Positions 18,672-31,000 of a stretch of DNA of 64,000 nucleotides are shown in pieces; the first letter of the stretch is position 1; every line of letters starts with the position of its first letter. Made by a program: the position numbers and the translations under genes. The DNA lies in NCBI GenBank assembly GCA_004764695.1, contig SMSO01000005.1, positions 719,501 through 783,500 of the forward strand, given 5' to 3'. The notes beneath the pieces are model-generated. The model searched no databases. It saw only the letters and a list, made by a program, of their open reading frames with translations, and was not told the origin of the DNA. The DNA is from Schizochytrium sp. TIO01. Lineage: Eukaryota; Sar; Bigyra; Thraustochytrida; Thraustochytriidae.

Positions 18672-19634
18672 ATGGTCGATCATCTTGAAAAGGTTGCATG
18701 TAGCAATGACAAACACGAGCGAGGTCCTGTCAAGTCGATCTTAGAGACTGTGGATGGAGAGATTGCAACTGTTCGTCTTGCCAGAGATACTGAGCAAGAG
18801 GCAAATCAGCACGCTGCTGGAGCTCACCTCAGCGAAACTTCAAAGAATACTTCACATGTAACCCTCACATTTGCACAAAGTCTGGATGGAAGCATATCTC
18901 GCATTAAAGGCGAGCCTGTGGCTATCAGCAGTCCCGAAAGCTTTGCTTTTACTCATGCTTTGCGAGCAAGGCACTCAGCCATCGTTGTTGGAATTGGCAC
19001 CATGCTCGCCGACAACCCATCATTAACAACAAGGCACGTCGATGGGGAGGACCCAGATCCAGTGATAATTGATGCTAATCTTCAAACCCCTTTGAGTTGT
19101 AAACTTTTTACTGATCCACGATGCCGGAAGAGACCACTTCTTATAGCTTTACAAAAAAATCAAACAGCAAGTGAATCATCGGAAGATCAAAGTATGAGTC
19201 TTAACACTCACTCTCAGGGCGAAGTAACTAGTAGCCAATATACAGCCTCATGCAAGACAACATTCGAAACACGAGCAGCTGCATTACGTGCACTGGGAGC
19301 TGAAATCGTGTTTTGCGAGGCTGATTCTACTAATCCTGGACGTGTTTCTCTAGAGGGAGCTCTGAGAATTCTACGGCAACGATTTGATAGTATTATGATA
19401 GAAGGTGGAGCTGGGATTATTACAGGGATTCTAACTAATGAGACCTGCGTGGCCCAGGTGGACCGCGTTATTCTAACAATTGCACCTGCGTTCTTCGGGG
19501 GGTACAATTACATGCAGCAACTTGCATCGGAAAGAGTGAGCCGCGCGTGGAAACCCGATTTAGTTGAAACAGCCGGAGGGGACATTGTCCTCAGCCTTGC
19601 TCCTAGCAGCTCAGGCCAGCTTACGAGCAGCTGA
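18672..19634 (+). CDS. RIB7: RIB7-like diaminopyrimidine reductase (riboflavin pathway)
   Basis: This 320-residue protein fits the RibD C-terminal/RIB7 reductase family, which reduces the ribosylaminopyrimidine phosphate intermediate of riboflavin synthesis with NADPH. The hallmark LTFAQSLDGSIS is at residues 65-76. RHSAIVVGIGTMLADNPSLTTR lies at about 100-121, and MIEGGAGIITGIL, the nucleotide-binding loop, at 242-254. No deaminase domain precedes it, so it is the stand-alone eukaryotic/archaeal-type reductase. About 60 N-terminal residues have no counterpart in the family and do not look like a strong targeting signal. A Ser/Gln-rich insertion occupies about 164-197. The final eight codons overlap the end of the opposite-strand gene. 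Confidence 0.9.
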   Translation: MVDHLEKVACSNDKHERGPVKSILETVDGEIATVRLARDTEQEANQHAAGAHLSETSKNTSHVTLTFAQSLDGSISRIKGEPVAISSPESFAFTHALRARHSAIVVGIGTMLADNPSLTTRHVDGEDPDPVIIDANLQTPLSCKLFTDPRCRKRPLLIALQKNQTASESSEDQSMSLNTHSQGEVTSSQYTASCKTTFETRAAALRALGAEIVFCEADSTNPGRVSLEGALRILRQRFDSIMIEGGAGIITGILTNETCVAQVDRVILTIAPAFFGGYNYMQQLASERVSRAWKPDLVETAGGDIVLSLAPSSSGQLTSS

Positions 19635-21992
19635 CTCTGCGGTTCGGGTTGATTCAGCGAGAATTGTCAGGACATCTGGGAGAAGTGCGCAAACCACCAT
19701 ACGCGGAGGACTGTGGCTCTTATGAGTTGCTGGGAAATATCTCATAAATTGGTCATCTGCCTTTAGGCGAAGTGCCAGCGGATCGACGAGAAGGGCTGCC
19801 GACTCTGCAATGTCTGGAGTAAGCTTATCGCTCAAGAGCTTGCGGGCAGCTTCCGAAGTCAAAGTCTTTTCCGACACAATCTGCTCGAATCTTTCGGGCA
19901 TTGTAATGATTGCATAATTAGATAAAGGATTAATCTCATCTATCACATTTGCTTGCATCGAAAGAAACTGTCTGTCTTCTTGTGACAGTTGCGGCACAGC
20001 ATCGAGCTCAACTAAGCAATCGCTAAGCTCAAGATGCTGAAGTGCCTGGAAGAGCATTGTCTGAACACGAGGGGGGAGCTCTGTGCGAGCAAATGTAAGC
20101 TGTTGAGAAGGTCCAGACTGGTTATCAAGGACAAAGCAAACAATAACATCAGCCTCACTTACAGTCTCCGAATTGGTAGCTGCAACAGATTTGCCGGTTG
20201 GGCTGCCCACAGAGACTGCAACGAGCGCCCCAGGGATGAGATCTTGCACAAGGCGTGCAATGTGAAGATGAATGGCTTGAACAATGCGCGACTCCTTCGT
20301 TGCGCGACGAAGCAACTTAACAGTGTTACGAGATTCATCAAGTTCCGTTTTTTGGTATGTCAAATCTGCTTCCATAATAAGGTTATCAAAGCGGAAAGTT
20401 GTATCATCTTGCAATGCAGGCTGGCCCCAATTCGAAGCACGCTCTGAAAGATCATCTACAAGATCACGCAGCACAGACACAAAAGTGGTGGCAGAGTTGC
20501 CAAACTGAAGCTCACCAGGGGCAGAAAACGCAAGACTCGAAAGCTCCTCGCAGGCGTTCACCAAGTGGCTCCATGCGGCATGGTCATGAATCGATGCACT
20601 CGGCAGGCGCAATCGACGGTACTGCTCACGGCGCACACTTAGATGAAGCTGCACAATTGCAGCTACTGGTGCGCCCGAGGCATCGGTGGTTGTGCGTTCT
20701 GAAGGGAGCTCCGAGGTGTTTACCAAAGACTCAGGCCAGAGGCGTGTTGCAGCTTGATGAGCAGCAAATACCTTCTTACTGAGTTTGTGACCCTCCACCA
20801 AGTTGTCAAGTTCGGCCATGCTTATGCATACTCGTAGGAGGACTTTGGCGGCAAGAAGTTCATCTGCAACGCTAGCAAAGTGACTCAGGTATGAGCGGGC
20901 TGCGAGAACTTGAGGATCGCTCTCATCTGCCTCTTTTAATGCGAGAGAAAGATTGATAAATTCATGAATCATTTGAGAGGCAGGAAGTTGCACAAGATTT
21001 TCGACAGCAGGTCCTAGTTTACGGACAAGTGCGGGGCTCTGCAAAACAACTGCGCGGAGTTCGTACGCCATTCGAGGTACAACTACGCGTTCTAGCCCGG
21101 ACTCATGAGTGCTTAGAAGCTTGCGATGCAGTCCGAAAAGACGACCATAGGCGGAGGGTGGAATCGGCGAGCGCTTGTTGCTTTCCTCGGCCTCTTCAGC
21201 AAGTTTTCTACCGCCCTCGCGAAGGAATGAAAGGTCCTTCTCGGTTACGCGTTGAGATCCCGATTTCTCTAAAGCAGTCAACTTCTCATCGAGTGAGCGC
21301 AGAGATTGTTGCATACCATAGGCGTGCGAGACCTGTTCGTCTTCAAGCAGCTGTTTCACTGCGACCAAGGCTTGATGCAGCTGTGAAGAGAGAGAAGGGG
21401 CATGCGCAGACCCTGAGCTAGATCCGCTAGTAGCCGGGCTTGTTGATTCATCCTGGTTGCTAGCTCTGCCTGCAGACATGACAGCGCTCAAGCTCTTAAG
21501 TTGGCTCGCGAGCTGGACGCGCTCCTCTTCGCCTTTGCCCTCCAGGATCTTCTTGGGGGCACCTTTGCCATCCAGGGTCTCGCCAGATTGTTTGGAGCTG
21601 TCACCCTTGGTCCTAGTCTTGCTCTGGCCCTGCGTAGACTTCGAAATATCCGCCTTTCCGTCGCTATCTTTGCTATGGTGGTCTGAAAGAAGTCTTAACC
21701 CCGCCTCACTAAGTTTGGGGAGACCTCTCTGACCTGAAGGAGATACCGATGCCAATGTAACCAAGGCCGCCACAAGGAAGAGAACGCTAATGCCAACAGT
21801 AACAGACTTGGACCCAGGTTTGTCACCATCGGCAGTAGAAGAGGAGGAGGGGAAGGGGCGCAGACCTCTTAGAAGAGCACCTGTGGTACGAGAGAGCCAA
21901 GGCAGAAACCCGGGAGGTGGGTCTCTGCGGTAGAGCTGACCTGCGAAGACGAAAAGTTCGCCATCCTCAGGACCAGGACCAAAAAGACCCAT
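19611..21992 (-). CDS. Single-pass membrane protein of unknown function
   Basis: I start this 793-residue protein at the ATG giving MGLFGPGPEDGELFVF; the frame stays open for 43 more codons upstream but only from a TTG. A conserved-looking N terminus with PPPGFLPWLSR is followed by a Ser/Thr-rich linker and one hydrophobic helix (SVTVGISVLFLVAALVTLAS, residues about 62-82). Then come a Lys/Ser/Gly-rich low-complexity region and a long, mostly helical C-terminal region of about 600 residues with no motif I recognise. No signal peptide precedes the helix, so a signal-anchor arrangement with the large domain beyond the membrane is likely. Its 3' end overlaps RIB7 by 24 coding bases on the other strand. 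Confidence 0.8.
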   Translation of the reverse strand: MGLFGPGPEDGELFVFAGQLYRRDPPPGFLPWLSRTTGALLRGLRPFPSSSSTADGDKPGSKSVTVGISVLFLVAALVTLASVSPSGQRGLPKLSEAGLRLLSDHHSKDSDGKADISKSTQGQSKTRTKGDSSKQSGETLDGKGAPKKILEGKGEEERVQLASQLKSLSAVMSAGRASNQDESTSPATSGSSSGSAHAPSLSSQLHQALVAVKQLLEDEQVSHAYGMQQSLRSLDEKLTALEKSGSQRVTEKDLSFLREGGRKLAEEAEESNKRSPIPPSAYGRLFGLHRKLLSTHESGLERVVVPRMAYELRAVVLQSPALVRKLGPAVENLVQLPASQMIHEFINLSLALKEADESDPQVLAARSYLSHFASVADELLAAKVLLRVCISMAELDNLVEGHKLSKKVFAAHQAATRLWPESLVNTSELPSERTTTDASGAPVAAIVQLHLSVRREQYRRLRLPSASIHDHAAWSHLVNACEELSSLAFSAPGELQFGNSATTFVSVLRDLVDDLSERASNWGQPALQDDTTFRFDNLIMEADLTYQKTELDESRNTVKLLRRATKESRIVQAIHLHIARLVQDLIPGALVAVSVGSPTGKSVAATNSETVSEADVIVCFVLDNQSGPSQQLTFARTELPPRVQTMLFQALQHLELSDCLVELDAVPQLSQEDRQFLSMQANVIDEINPLSNYAIITMPERFEQIVSEKTLTSEAARKLLSDKLTPDIAESAALLVDPLALRLKADDQFMRYFPATHKSHSPPRMVVCALLPDVLTILAESTRTAESAARKLA

Positions 21993-24900
21993 GGTACTAC
22001 AAACTGAAGACAATGAAGCAGGGAAAGAGACGACCTCAGTGAGATTAAACAAAGGTTCGGGGATGGGGAGCAATACCGAGTTGAAACGACGGGATCTGAG
22101 TGGATTGACCTGACACGGCAATTAGGTCGAGACTGAACTGAGATAGAGAAGGGAAAAGAGCTCGAGAGGTAGAAGAGGTGAAGACAACTCGTATCTGCCA
22201 GACGAGGTCCTTTGTTGCGTAGGTAACAATGATCGAATAGGTAAAAAGTACGTCGCAAGATATCCACAGGAAGATAGAGGCCCAAAGAATACCCACGGAC
22301 AGCGAGAAAGAAGTAGGGTAAAAGTAGCGAGACCTTTTCGCTTAAATACTGTCGAACTCTAACCCCTTCTTTTCCAAGCACTTGAGGGTTGTACGAAAGA
22401 GGCTAACCCGCCAAAACAGATGACAAGTAGAAAGGATAGGTACTCAGCAACAACGCAAATTGCAGCTTTCCAGCAAACTAAGCGAAAATAGCTAAACTAG
22501 TATCTAACTATCCTCTTTCACACAGTTGAACACAGGGAGGAACGAAGAAGACAAGAGAAGGAGAGGAGTGCGTGAGTGCTACCACACGCGCTCCTCGTTC
22601 TACCTTGCTCACAGAGGGTTCTCGCTTTCAATGAATGTATGTGCGTCTCCTTCTGTCCTTCATGCGACAGACATTGGAGGCTTTGCATTGCTTGTATTAT
22701 GTAGTCCTATTACTAAAAGTTCAACTAGCAGGACGCTTTCTATCTATTTCATAGAAAACTTCTGAAGGTATAGCCTGGGTATGATAGGCCTGTATCTAAC
22801 TACTACCTAGACCTAGACAGTCTTTACTTAGTATACTAGCCTATTTGCATTAGGTAGAGAGGTTAGGGATAGTGCTGGATACTAGCAAATGCAATAGGTA
22901 TATATACCACTACCTACTACCAGGGTTGTGATAACTATGCTGTTCGCGTGTGATCTTTGTTGAAGTGGTTTTGGATCCATCTATACTTCCTAGTTGGTGT
23001 GTAGGTAGGTAGGTAGGTAGGTAAGTAGGTGGGTAGACACTTCATTTTTAACATTAAATCATTGCTTTCATTTTGTCCACGATGCCTCAAACCTCTACCA
23101 TAGTACTTTTGGAGGAATTTCTCTAATGTGTATTTTCTGAATTTAATTCAATGCAAGACTAGGCTGGTGTAGAAATATCATATTTTACTAAGTCTTGCTG
23201 GATAATTTACTGCATTTGACTACGATGCGCGATATTCTCCAAAACCTACCTTTGATGTTGTTACTCATGACAATATTTGTCTTGAAATTAAACACCATGA
23301 ACTCGCTATGTGGACTCAGCATACAGCTTACAACTTGACGAAAACATGGTATAACATCAAAGCTGAATTTTTAATACATAAAAAAAAGAAGATACGTTCA
23401 GGTTTCCCTGCAGGCACTTGAGTCAAGGTGTGAGGCTAGGTTCAAGATAAGTTTTTTTTACGCATGCAACGTCTACAGTAGCTGAAATGCTTTCAAGAAA
23501 TGATGTCTGTTTGTAAGAATCGTTCTATATATCAAGTAGGATAGAATAGTTTCACTTTCTCAGGTATGGCGAAGAGGCCTGAGACCATCAGGCTCAAAGG
23601 TCTTGGGGATTTGGGCTTCTTCTTAACTGAAAAGGAATCAAAGCCTGGCATATTTACGCGCACTTGGTATCATGGACGAGATTTTAGAGGAATGATGAAG
23701 AGACCAAATAATACTGGATGAAATATCTTTAGAACCATGTATCTAGATGCAAGACATAGTAAGCTTGGCTCGTTTCGTGCAATATCTCTTAAATTCATGT
23801 AGATACGATTGTCATTCTTGCTTATAAATAACACATTGTCTATACAGTACTCGACAGCGTTTTGAAGAAACTACTAGTTATGGTCCTGGTACGCTCATCA
23901 ATTAAGGAATAGATATTTAAAGAATATGTAGGGAGCGCAGCGTTACTCATGTTGCATGCGCTATTGGGGAAGAACTACGTACCAAATACAAATTACACAA
24001 AGTATATATACAAAAATCTCAACTAGCACTTCAAGGTCTCATATTGCAATCTGGAGAGCTTGAATTAAAGAATACGAATGAGATTCTGTTTTTTTCCAGC
24101 TCTTTTTTCTGTTTCCAAAAATAAATAAACGAAATGAAAATCAGACTTTGAAAGCTTACCATTGTGACACTCTCCCGGAGCTAGCAACTCTGTACTGTAT
24201 ATGTATTGAATGATCTCCCTGCTGCACTATTAGGTTTACTCTCAATATACCACGTAGGTAAGTTCTCCATATTAGAAGTTAACTACTGCTAAATGTATCA
24301 ATACTACTATTACTATGACTAAAATTACTAAACTTTGCAAATAGAGTTAGGATAATTTGTCCGGTGCGCCGGTCATGGCAAAGGGGGTATATAAGAAGTC
24401 TCGGTGTACAACTATTGTGAACTTCTTTTTCGAAACGTTATTTATCATACAATCTCGATTTGCTTTTTTGTGTATATTATTACATAATACCCCTCCAACT
24501 TACATTTTGGGGTCTCCTGAGAATGTTATTGTTAAGCACACCCTGGACTTATCGTTCCTTTTTAAGTCGATAATTACTCTTGGCGTTGTTTAGCTATTCA
24601 TGAGCATCTCTCAAGGCACTCTTACCCAAACCCCATCTCCCTTCAACTCTTCGCGTAGTGCTTCGCACTGAGGCAAGGCAGAGCGAGAGAGTCTAGCAAG
24701 AGGCTGGCAGGCTGACTGCTGATCACTGCGTGAAAGCTGAGCAGCACTCGTCAGACAAAGACTCGTATTTTCTCCACACAACGGCAACAATAAGCATAAG
24801 TTGCAGCTTGTCTTGGCCCCTTTCGAAATCAGTTTTGTTTAGTTTGCACATCCATTGCAGGTTGTGTAAACTATTTCGTGACTCATTTGTACCGACGGAT

Positions 24901-25038
24901 CACAGCAGTCTAGCCGCAATAATTTATAAATTAACAGGCTTCCTCCTCAAACTGAGTGCTAAAAACAAAGCAAAGTCTGCATATTTCTAGCATTGAAAGA
25001 AGCTAAGCTAATCAATTCCTTAGAAACACCAAGAGAAA
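21993..25038. other. 3-kb divergent intergenic region, no gene
   Basis: It lies between the membrane-protein gene (minus) and the RCC1/SPRY gene (plus), so both promoters should be here. Reading frames are short and featureless. TAGG/CCTA clusters recur at about 22795-22920 and 22999-23035. A 6-bp hairpin (GCCTGA/TCAGGC) is at 23577-23593. No RNA gene could be recognised. Confidence 0.6.
22999..23035. repeat. (GTAG)n tetranucleotide array
   Basis: About eight copies of GTAG/TAGG, slightly interrupted at the end (AAGTAGGTGGGTAG). It is the longest example here of the TAGG motif scattered through the spacers. Confidence 0.9.
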
Positions 25039-28000
25039 ATGGCATCCAGTCATGGCGTAGCAGCCCCGTTGCGTGCTCGTCCTGTAGTTGGACTTGAGGA
25101 GGCAGATCCTATCGAGCAGTTCTGTGAGGAACTGGCGGTGCTAGAGCTCGCGAAAAGATTACGCAGTCGTGATGATGTAGAACAGTTTCTCCACGCAACC
25201 CGTAGCGCGTTGTTTAAGGCCCCTACAGTGGAATTTGATCCATTTACTTTACCTGACATCCTAGAGATTGGGTCGCCAAAGTCGATACTAGGACCTGATA
25301 TCGACGAACCATTGCTATCGACCTGTCCAGAAGATACAAATCTGCCCATGAACGTGCGACTTGGTGTCGAGGTATTTTTGCAAATGATTTCTGCGCTGGA
25401 TCTTGCGAACAATCCTCATGCCCTGTCTGCTCTTCTTCGCAGGCTGCCTAATATGCTTCAGGAGTTACCGCCATTATCCCTTACAGATAGCTGTATGGTA
25501 GCGCGAGAGGTTTATATTGATACACAAATGCGCTTGGCAAATCTCTCTGGGAATGATGGCCATGAGCTTGATAACTTTCAGAAGCGCAAAGCAAAAATCG
25601 CTCGCGAGCTAGAGCGTCGCAAGCGCATGTCAGCAGCTATGACAGCCAATGCTGGGATTCCTTCTGCAGTCTCCCGAGTATTAGAAGATGCATACTATGG
25701 TACAGTCTCAAGTGTGCGCCATCGTAAACACCAGAAACAGGCCGCTGGGACTTCCAGAAAAGTTTATACTGGACCTGCATTTCTTGAAAATGACAGCCAC
25801 TCTCATCAAACAGACCTTACTCATGGAAACCTTTTATCAACTTGGCTCGGGCTCAGTATTAAACGTGGAGCACTTTCTGGCCTAGCCAAAGTCATTCGTG
25901 TTCTTCTTCATCATGGATCTACCGTGAACGCGACAACATTCTTAAGTAATACCAGACCTACTGAGCGTGCAGAGTCGGAGGAGGAAACTAAGTCTCCTGA
26001 GGCATATGATCGTTCTTCAATGTCTGTACGTTGTGAGCAGGAAAGTCTAATCACGGATTTCAAAGGCCCTTCTTTATTACAGCAAGAGGCTAGTGAAGAT
26101 CTTGATGTCGAAACTTTTCTCCGAGAAATTGCGGTGGTTCAAACCAATACTGTATTGCAAGCATTCCAACCTCCTGAACAAGGAGATATTGGAGGCACCC
26201 TTTTCACCTTTGGTAAAGGTGATCATGGAAAGCTTGGCCATGGCAAATGCACAGAAGTTGATCCTAACCCACAACCACACCTTCATGAGCACTGTCCAGA
26301 TGGTTACTGCACAGAAAACATCAAGTCTCCTCGAATGGTTCTTGATCTTGAAAGCGTATCAGTATGCAAAGTTGCTTCGTTATCAACTCACTCCGTTGCA
26401 CTTTCAAGCGAAGGCGTGCTTTATACCTGGGGTAATGGTGACAAAAACAGACTTGGACATGGAACTACAGCTAAAGAGTACTATCCTCGGATAGTGAACT
26501 CTTTGCTTACACGTCCTCCGGTCGTTGATATTGCCTGTGGTCTTGGCCATACATTAGCTTTACTCGAGAATGGCCACCTCTATGCATGGGGAAATGGAGG
26601 GAATGGCCGTCTTGGTCTCGGAGATACCGAGGACCGAGCTTTGGCTTGTCTTGTTACCAAGTTCGTTACAGACCCAAGCGACGAAAAATATCTGCAAGAT
26701 CCAGTGAAGCAATCATCTTTTAAAATGCCAGCAGGCATTCGACTTGTTGGTCTGCATTGTGGTGCTAGTCACTCGATGGCTGTTGCTGAAGACGGGCGAT
26801 GCTTCACGTGGGGCAAAAATAACCAGGGACAATGCGGTCATGGTGATGTGGCAGATAAACTTTACCCTCAACTTGTTGAATATTTTGTTAAGAATAATGC
26901 TGCGAAGGAACAACAAGGTTCTGATGATGAAGGCCCTAGACTTGTGGACGTTGATAATTCTATCAGATCTATGGCTGGTGGGTGGGAGCATACTCTTGCT
27001 CTGACACGTGATGGAAGGCTATTTTCTTTTGGTTCAGGCTATAAAGACTCTCGTCGTTCAGGGTTACCACCGGTGCTAGGCCATGGAGGAACGGAGCGTG
27101 AGCCTCGGCCACGTCAAATTCTCGCTTTGCAATCTCAGACTATCAAATACTGTACCTGTGGATGGGATCACTCAATGGCAATAAACGAGCATGGACATGT
27201 TTATTCATGGGGTGCAGGAACTAATGGAAAACTTGGTCACGGTGATGAAGAAAGTCATCCTCTTCCCAAAAGAGTTGAGTCTCTAATTCGGGAGAACGTC
27301 CGGATTGTCCAAGTCGAAGCTGGATGCGAGCATTCTGTAGCAGTCTCTGATGAAGGTTATTTATTTACATGGGGACATGGAGACTCCGGACGCCTAGGAC
27401 ATGCAACAAGTCGTACCGAGAAACGCCCAAAGCGCGTTGAAAGCCTCGTCGAACAAGGCCTTCCAGTCCTTACAGTTGCTGTTGGTGATAAATACAACTT
27501 AGTCCTGATACAGTCGGATGCAGCTATTAAGGCTTCGCAGGTCTCTTCAACGTACAGCGCGAAGGATACAGCAGAGCAGGAAACAGAACAACATAAACAA
27601 GACGAAGAATGCGATGAAACTGACCCAGAGGTATTCCCAGAGGAGAAGAACGGTCAGACATTCCTAAAAGAAAATGACCGCATCCAGTCCGATGTCTTTA
27701 AAGTGAAGGCGTCGCTTGCTGAGTCTACCAAGAAAACTATGGGTAGGTCATCTCAAGGAGCGCTTGAAAAGGGTCGGCTATCCGAAGCACTACTTGGTCT
27801 GGCATCGTTCGAACTTCCTTGTGACGATGACGAGCTTCTCTCTGAATGGCTTCTGCGTGCAGATCGTTCAGCCCTTTTTGTTCTAGCGCATATGGAACGT
27901 ATCGCTTCGAACGTAGCAAATGTATTTATTTCAGAAGGTATGAATACAAATGATGGAGAGAATGAGACAAGCAACACTTCTACTCAACAAAGTTCATCTA

Positions 28001-31000
28001 TTTATGCTCCTGGATATATCCCCTCTTGGAAACAATTCTCAGTTTCGAACCAATCTTCTGACAAGTCATCGTGCGATACAACTCATAATGATGAAGAGCA
28101 AGATGACCGTGGCAGTATATTTGTCCCTGGAACGCGTGCTTGGAAAGAGGCAATCTGGCGTAATTTACTCGACGGTGGGTCTCTTGACAAAATTTCCCTT
28201 CCTTATTGTATTGAAACAACATCAGAGGGGTTTTCAGGTCTCGTGCAACTACTCAAGGAAACCCTTTCCCTGATAAAAACACAGCAGCAGGACCATCAGA
28301 CTTCTGCAGAATATCAATGCGCATGCCAAGAAGGGCAAGACTCGTGTTCAGATGCTCGCTGGTTTGCTATCTGGGCAACACTACGAATTGTTTGCGTAAA
28401 CCTTATGACCCTTAATAAATTGGAAGCCAAAGAAGGTAGCCAGGAGTACCGCCTCAAACCTAGTGGAGCTAAATGGGATCTTACGATGAAACAATTACAT
28501 GAAGTCCTCTTAAAAATTGTTGGAATGGACTTTGAGGGACACAAAGCCCGACAAGCCTCTTCAAATTCACCCCGTTCAAATAATTCTGACAAACGTATCA
28601 CATGTTTTGAGATTAATGAAAAAGCTAAGCAAGAAGTCGTCATGGTTGCAGCTACTGCATTACAGGAAGGCTTCAAAGAATTTTATCCCACAGCAGAATC
28701 GCGCCTTGGACTTTTGCGATATATGCTCGAGACTAGTACCAAGGCTCGAGCAGGAGGTGATTCAAACAGTCGGGTTCTGGACATCCTAATGACAAACCTA
28801 GCTAGGGATGACGCAATGCAACCGCTTGTTGCCGGCATGGCTTCTTCAGAATTTGACACTCTAAGCTTGTTGAGCGATTTACTTCAGAACTCCCATCGCC
28901 CATCTCACTGTCAGCTGCTTCTTGCATTTCAATCCCATGCCTTTGCTGTATGGAGTGATACCGAATACTCAAAGCTTCGCGATGTTTTGATTCAGTTTAG
29001 CGTGCAGGTATTTAATGTTTCTGCTTCTCGAGTAGTAGCTATGAAGAACAAAACACTCGAATCGGATAAATTACTCTCTGTGGTACTGCCTCAACTGGTG
29101 TCTGCTCTGATAGTTACTCAAACAGTCCCCCTAAAGGAACAGTCCGCTCTGCTTCCGCCTCTCCGTGCTTTATTTGATTGCATGATTAAAAGTTCTATGA
29201 CCTCAGTTGTTGCAGGCGAGACAGGACGTCTTGTAGCTCGTCTGTGTGGTAAATTTTTATGCCAGGATCTCTGCCAAGGCCTTGGCGAACTACTGTTGTA
29301 TATTCGCCATGTCAAGACTAAACCGACTCTCGTAGCAGAACTCACATACCACCTCCCTTATGCACGTACTTGGTGTGGCGAATCAATTGTTGTATGTGGT
29401 AATCCAGACCTCTTTGGACCAACTCGTAGCGAGGTGACTCGCTTAAACAACCAAAACCTTCTCCACAAGAGAAATCAAGCATGTGTACCCTTGGAAACAG
29501 CTGTTGCATTCATATGTGAGCTTGTTGTACTGGACACATCAAGCAGTGCACAAATCGCTTTGATAAGTCTTATTGCCGCACATCAAGAAAATATATCTGC
29601 AAAACAACTCGAAACTCTTCTTGATGCTGTATTATCACGATACGAATCAGTAAACCACTTCCAGTCCCAGGAAATTTGTAGCAGCAATAATTTCACATTT
29701 AACTCTGACCTTGAGCAGATTTGGAGGTCCATGATTGCCCTTGCAACAGCGGCCTCGAAACGACCAGATCTCTCCACTTCCACACTGCGACGTAAGTTCT
29801 CTGATTGGGTGGTTTCTGAAATATCTATTTTGAACAAGGAGTTGCACGATTACGCAGAACATGAGACGCGACTCGGTATGTTTCTCAGTGAAGGCGCATT
29901 TGTGAGCACACAGCTTAACGGAAAGCTTGTTCCAGAATCCATACCAGAAGGTAGCATTCAAGCTGAAGACGATGATGACCTTGATCGAGCTGTCGACAAA
30001 GTTTTGCGCGGCGCCCTAGGCGAGAATGCAACCGCAAGTAACACCGCTGAGCTCGTGGCTCAAGTTCCACCAGATCAGATAGCCGCAAAGGGCTTTTCGT
30101 TATCATTTTGGATGACCAAAAGTTCTGGGCATACACTAGACGAAGAGTTGCTTGATGGTAATCCACGTGTAATTCTGGCTCGGTGCCAACGTCGAGATAA
30201 TGAGGATGATGGACCTCTTCAATCGCAGCATCCTCTATTGCAGCAGGGTTTATCATGTGAAGAACACAGCATTGTAGCACATCCAATTATACTTCTTCGT
30301 AAACCAGATAGGGGTGACAAGTGCTCTTCGCAAGACGCTGTTGTGGAAGTTCTCATCTCGACCATTCTTCTTGAGGATGCTAAACGAAGTACACTTGTTG
30401 AGCATGCGTCAGTGGGTGTTCCGATTGATAGTTTTCAGTCATGGATGTACGTGAGCATTTCTGTGGACATGGTGTCAAGATCATTAATCCTGTCAGTAAA
30501 TGGTGGAAAATTTTCCAAAATTGTTAAGCTGCGGGGTCAGGTTTTGCGAAAAACTTCAAGCTCAGTCCCGGTCCGTTTCGGTGGTTGGAAGGGGAGCACA
30601 GAAATTTCCAAAGCGAATGCTGATCAATGTACAGCTGCCCAAGACGGCTGTAGCCTAAATTTTTTCTCTCGAGTCCTAGATAGGGGTGCCCCTGTAGTTG
30701 TCTCTGACGTAATGTGGCACCAAAAGAGTGCGACAGATTCAGAGATGCTGCAACTTTACAAGCTGGGGCGATGTGCTGATTGGCAAGCTTCTGCGGCTCG
30801 CGCAGAGCTGCATGCCAATCGTTTGCTACAGTTTGTCGAAGATGGTTTGCTTCCACTCAGTCAGAATGGCCTTGCCTTGACAAAAGAGTTGTTCAGCCTC
30901 ACACGATGGCTTTCTGTGCAACAACGCGTGCTTCTGGTACTGGAGGCTCATGAAGACTGGTCTGGGCTTCTAAAACTCTACCAAGGTTACGTAAAAACTA

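Noticed and set aside
20034-21732. Plus-strand frames of 90-137 codons inside the membrane-protein gene
   Set aside because: Antisense shadows of the long minus-strand coding frame; no features of their own.
23560-23660. Possible tRNA or small RNA: TGGCGAAGAGG resembles a polymerase III A box and a hairpin follows
   Set aside because: No B box, no cloverleaf and no acceptor stem could be formed.
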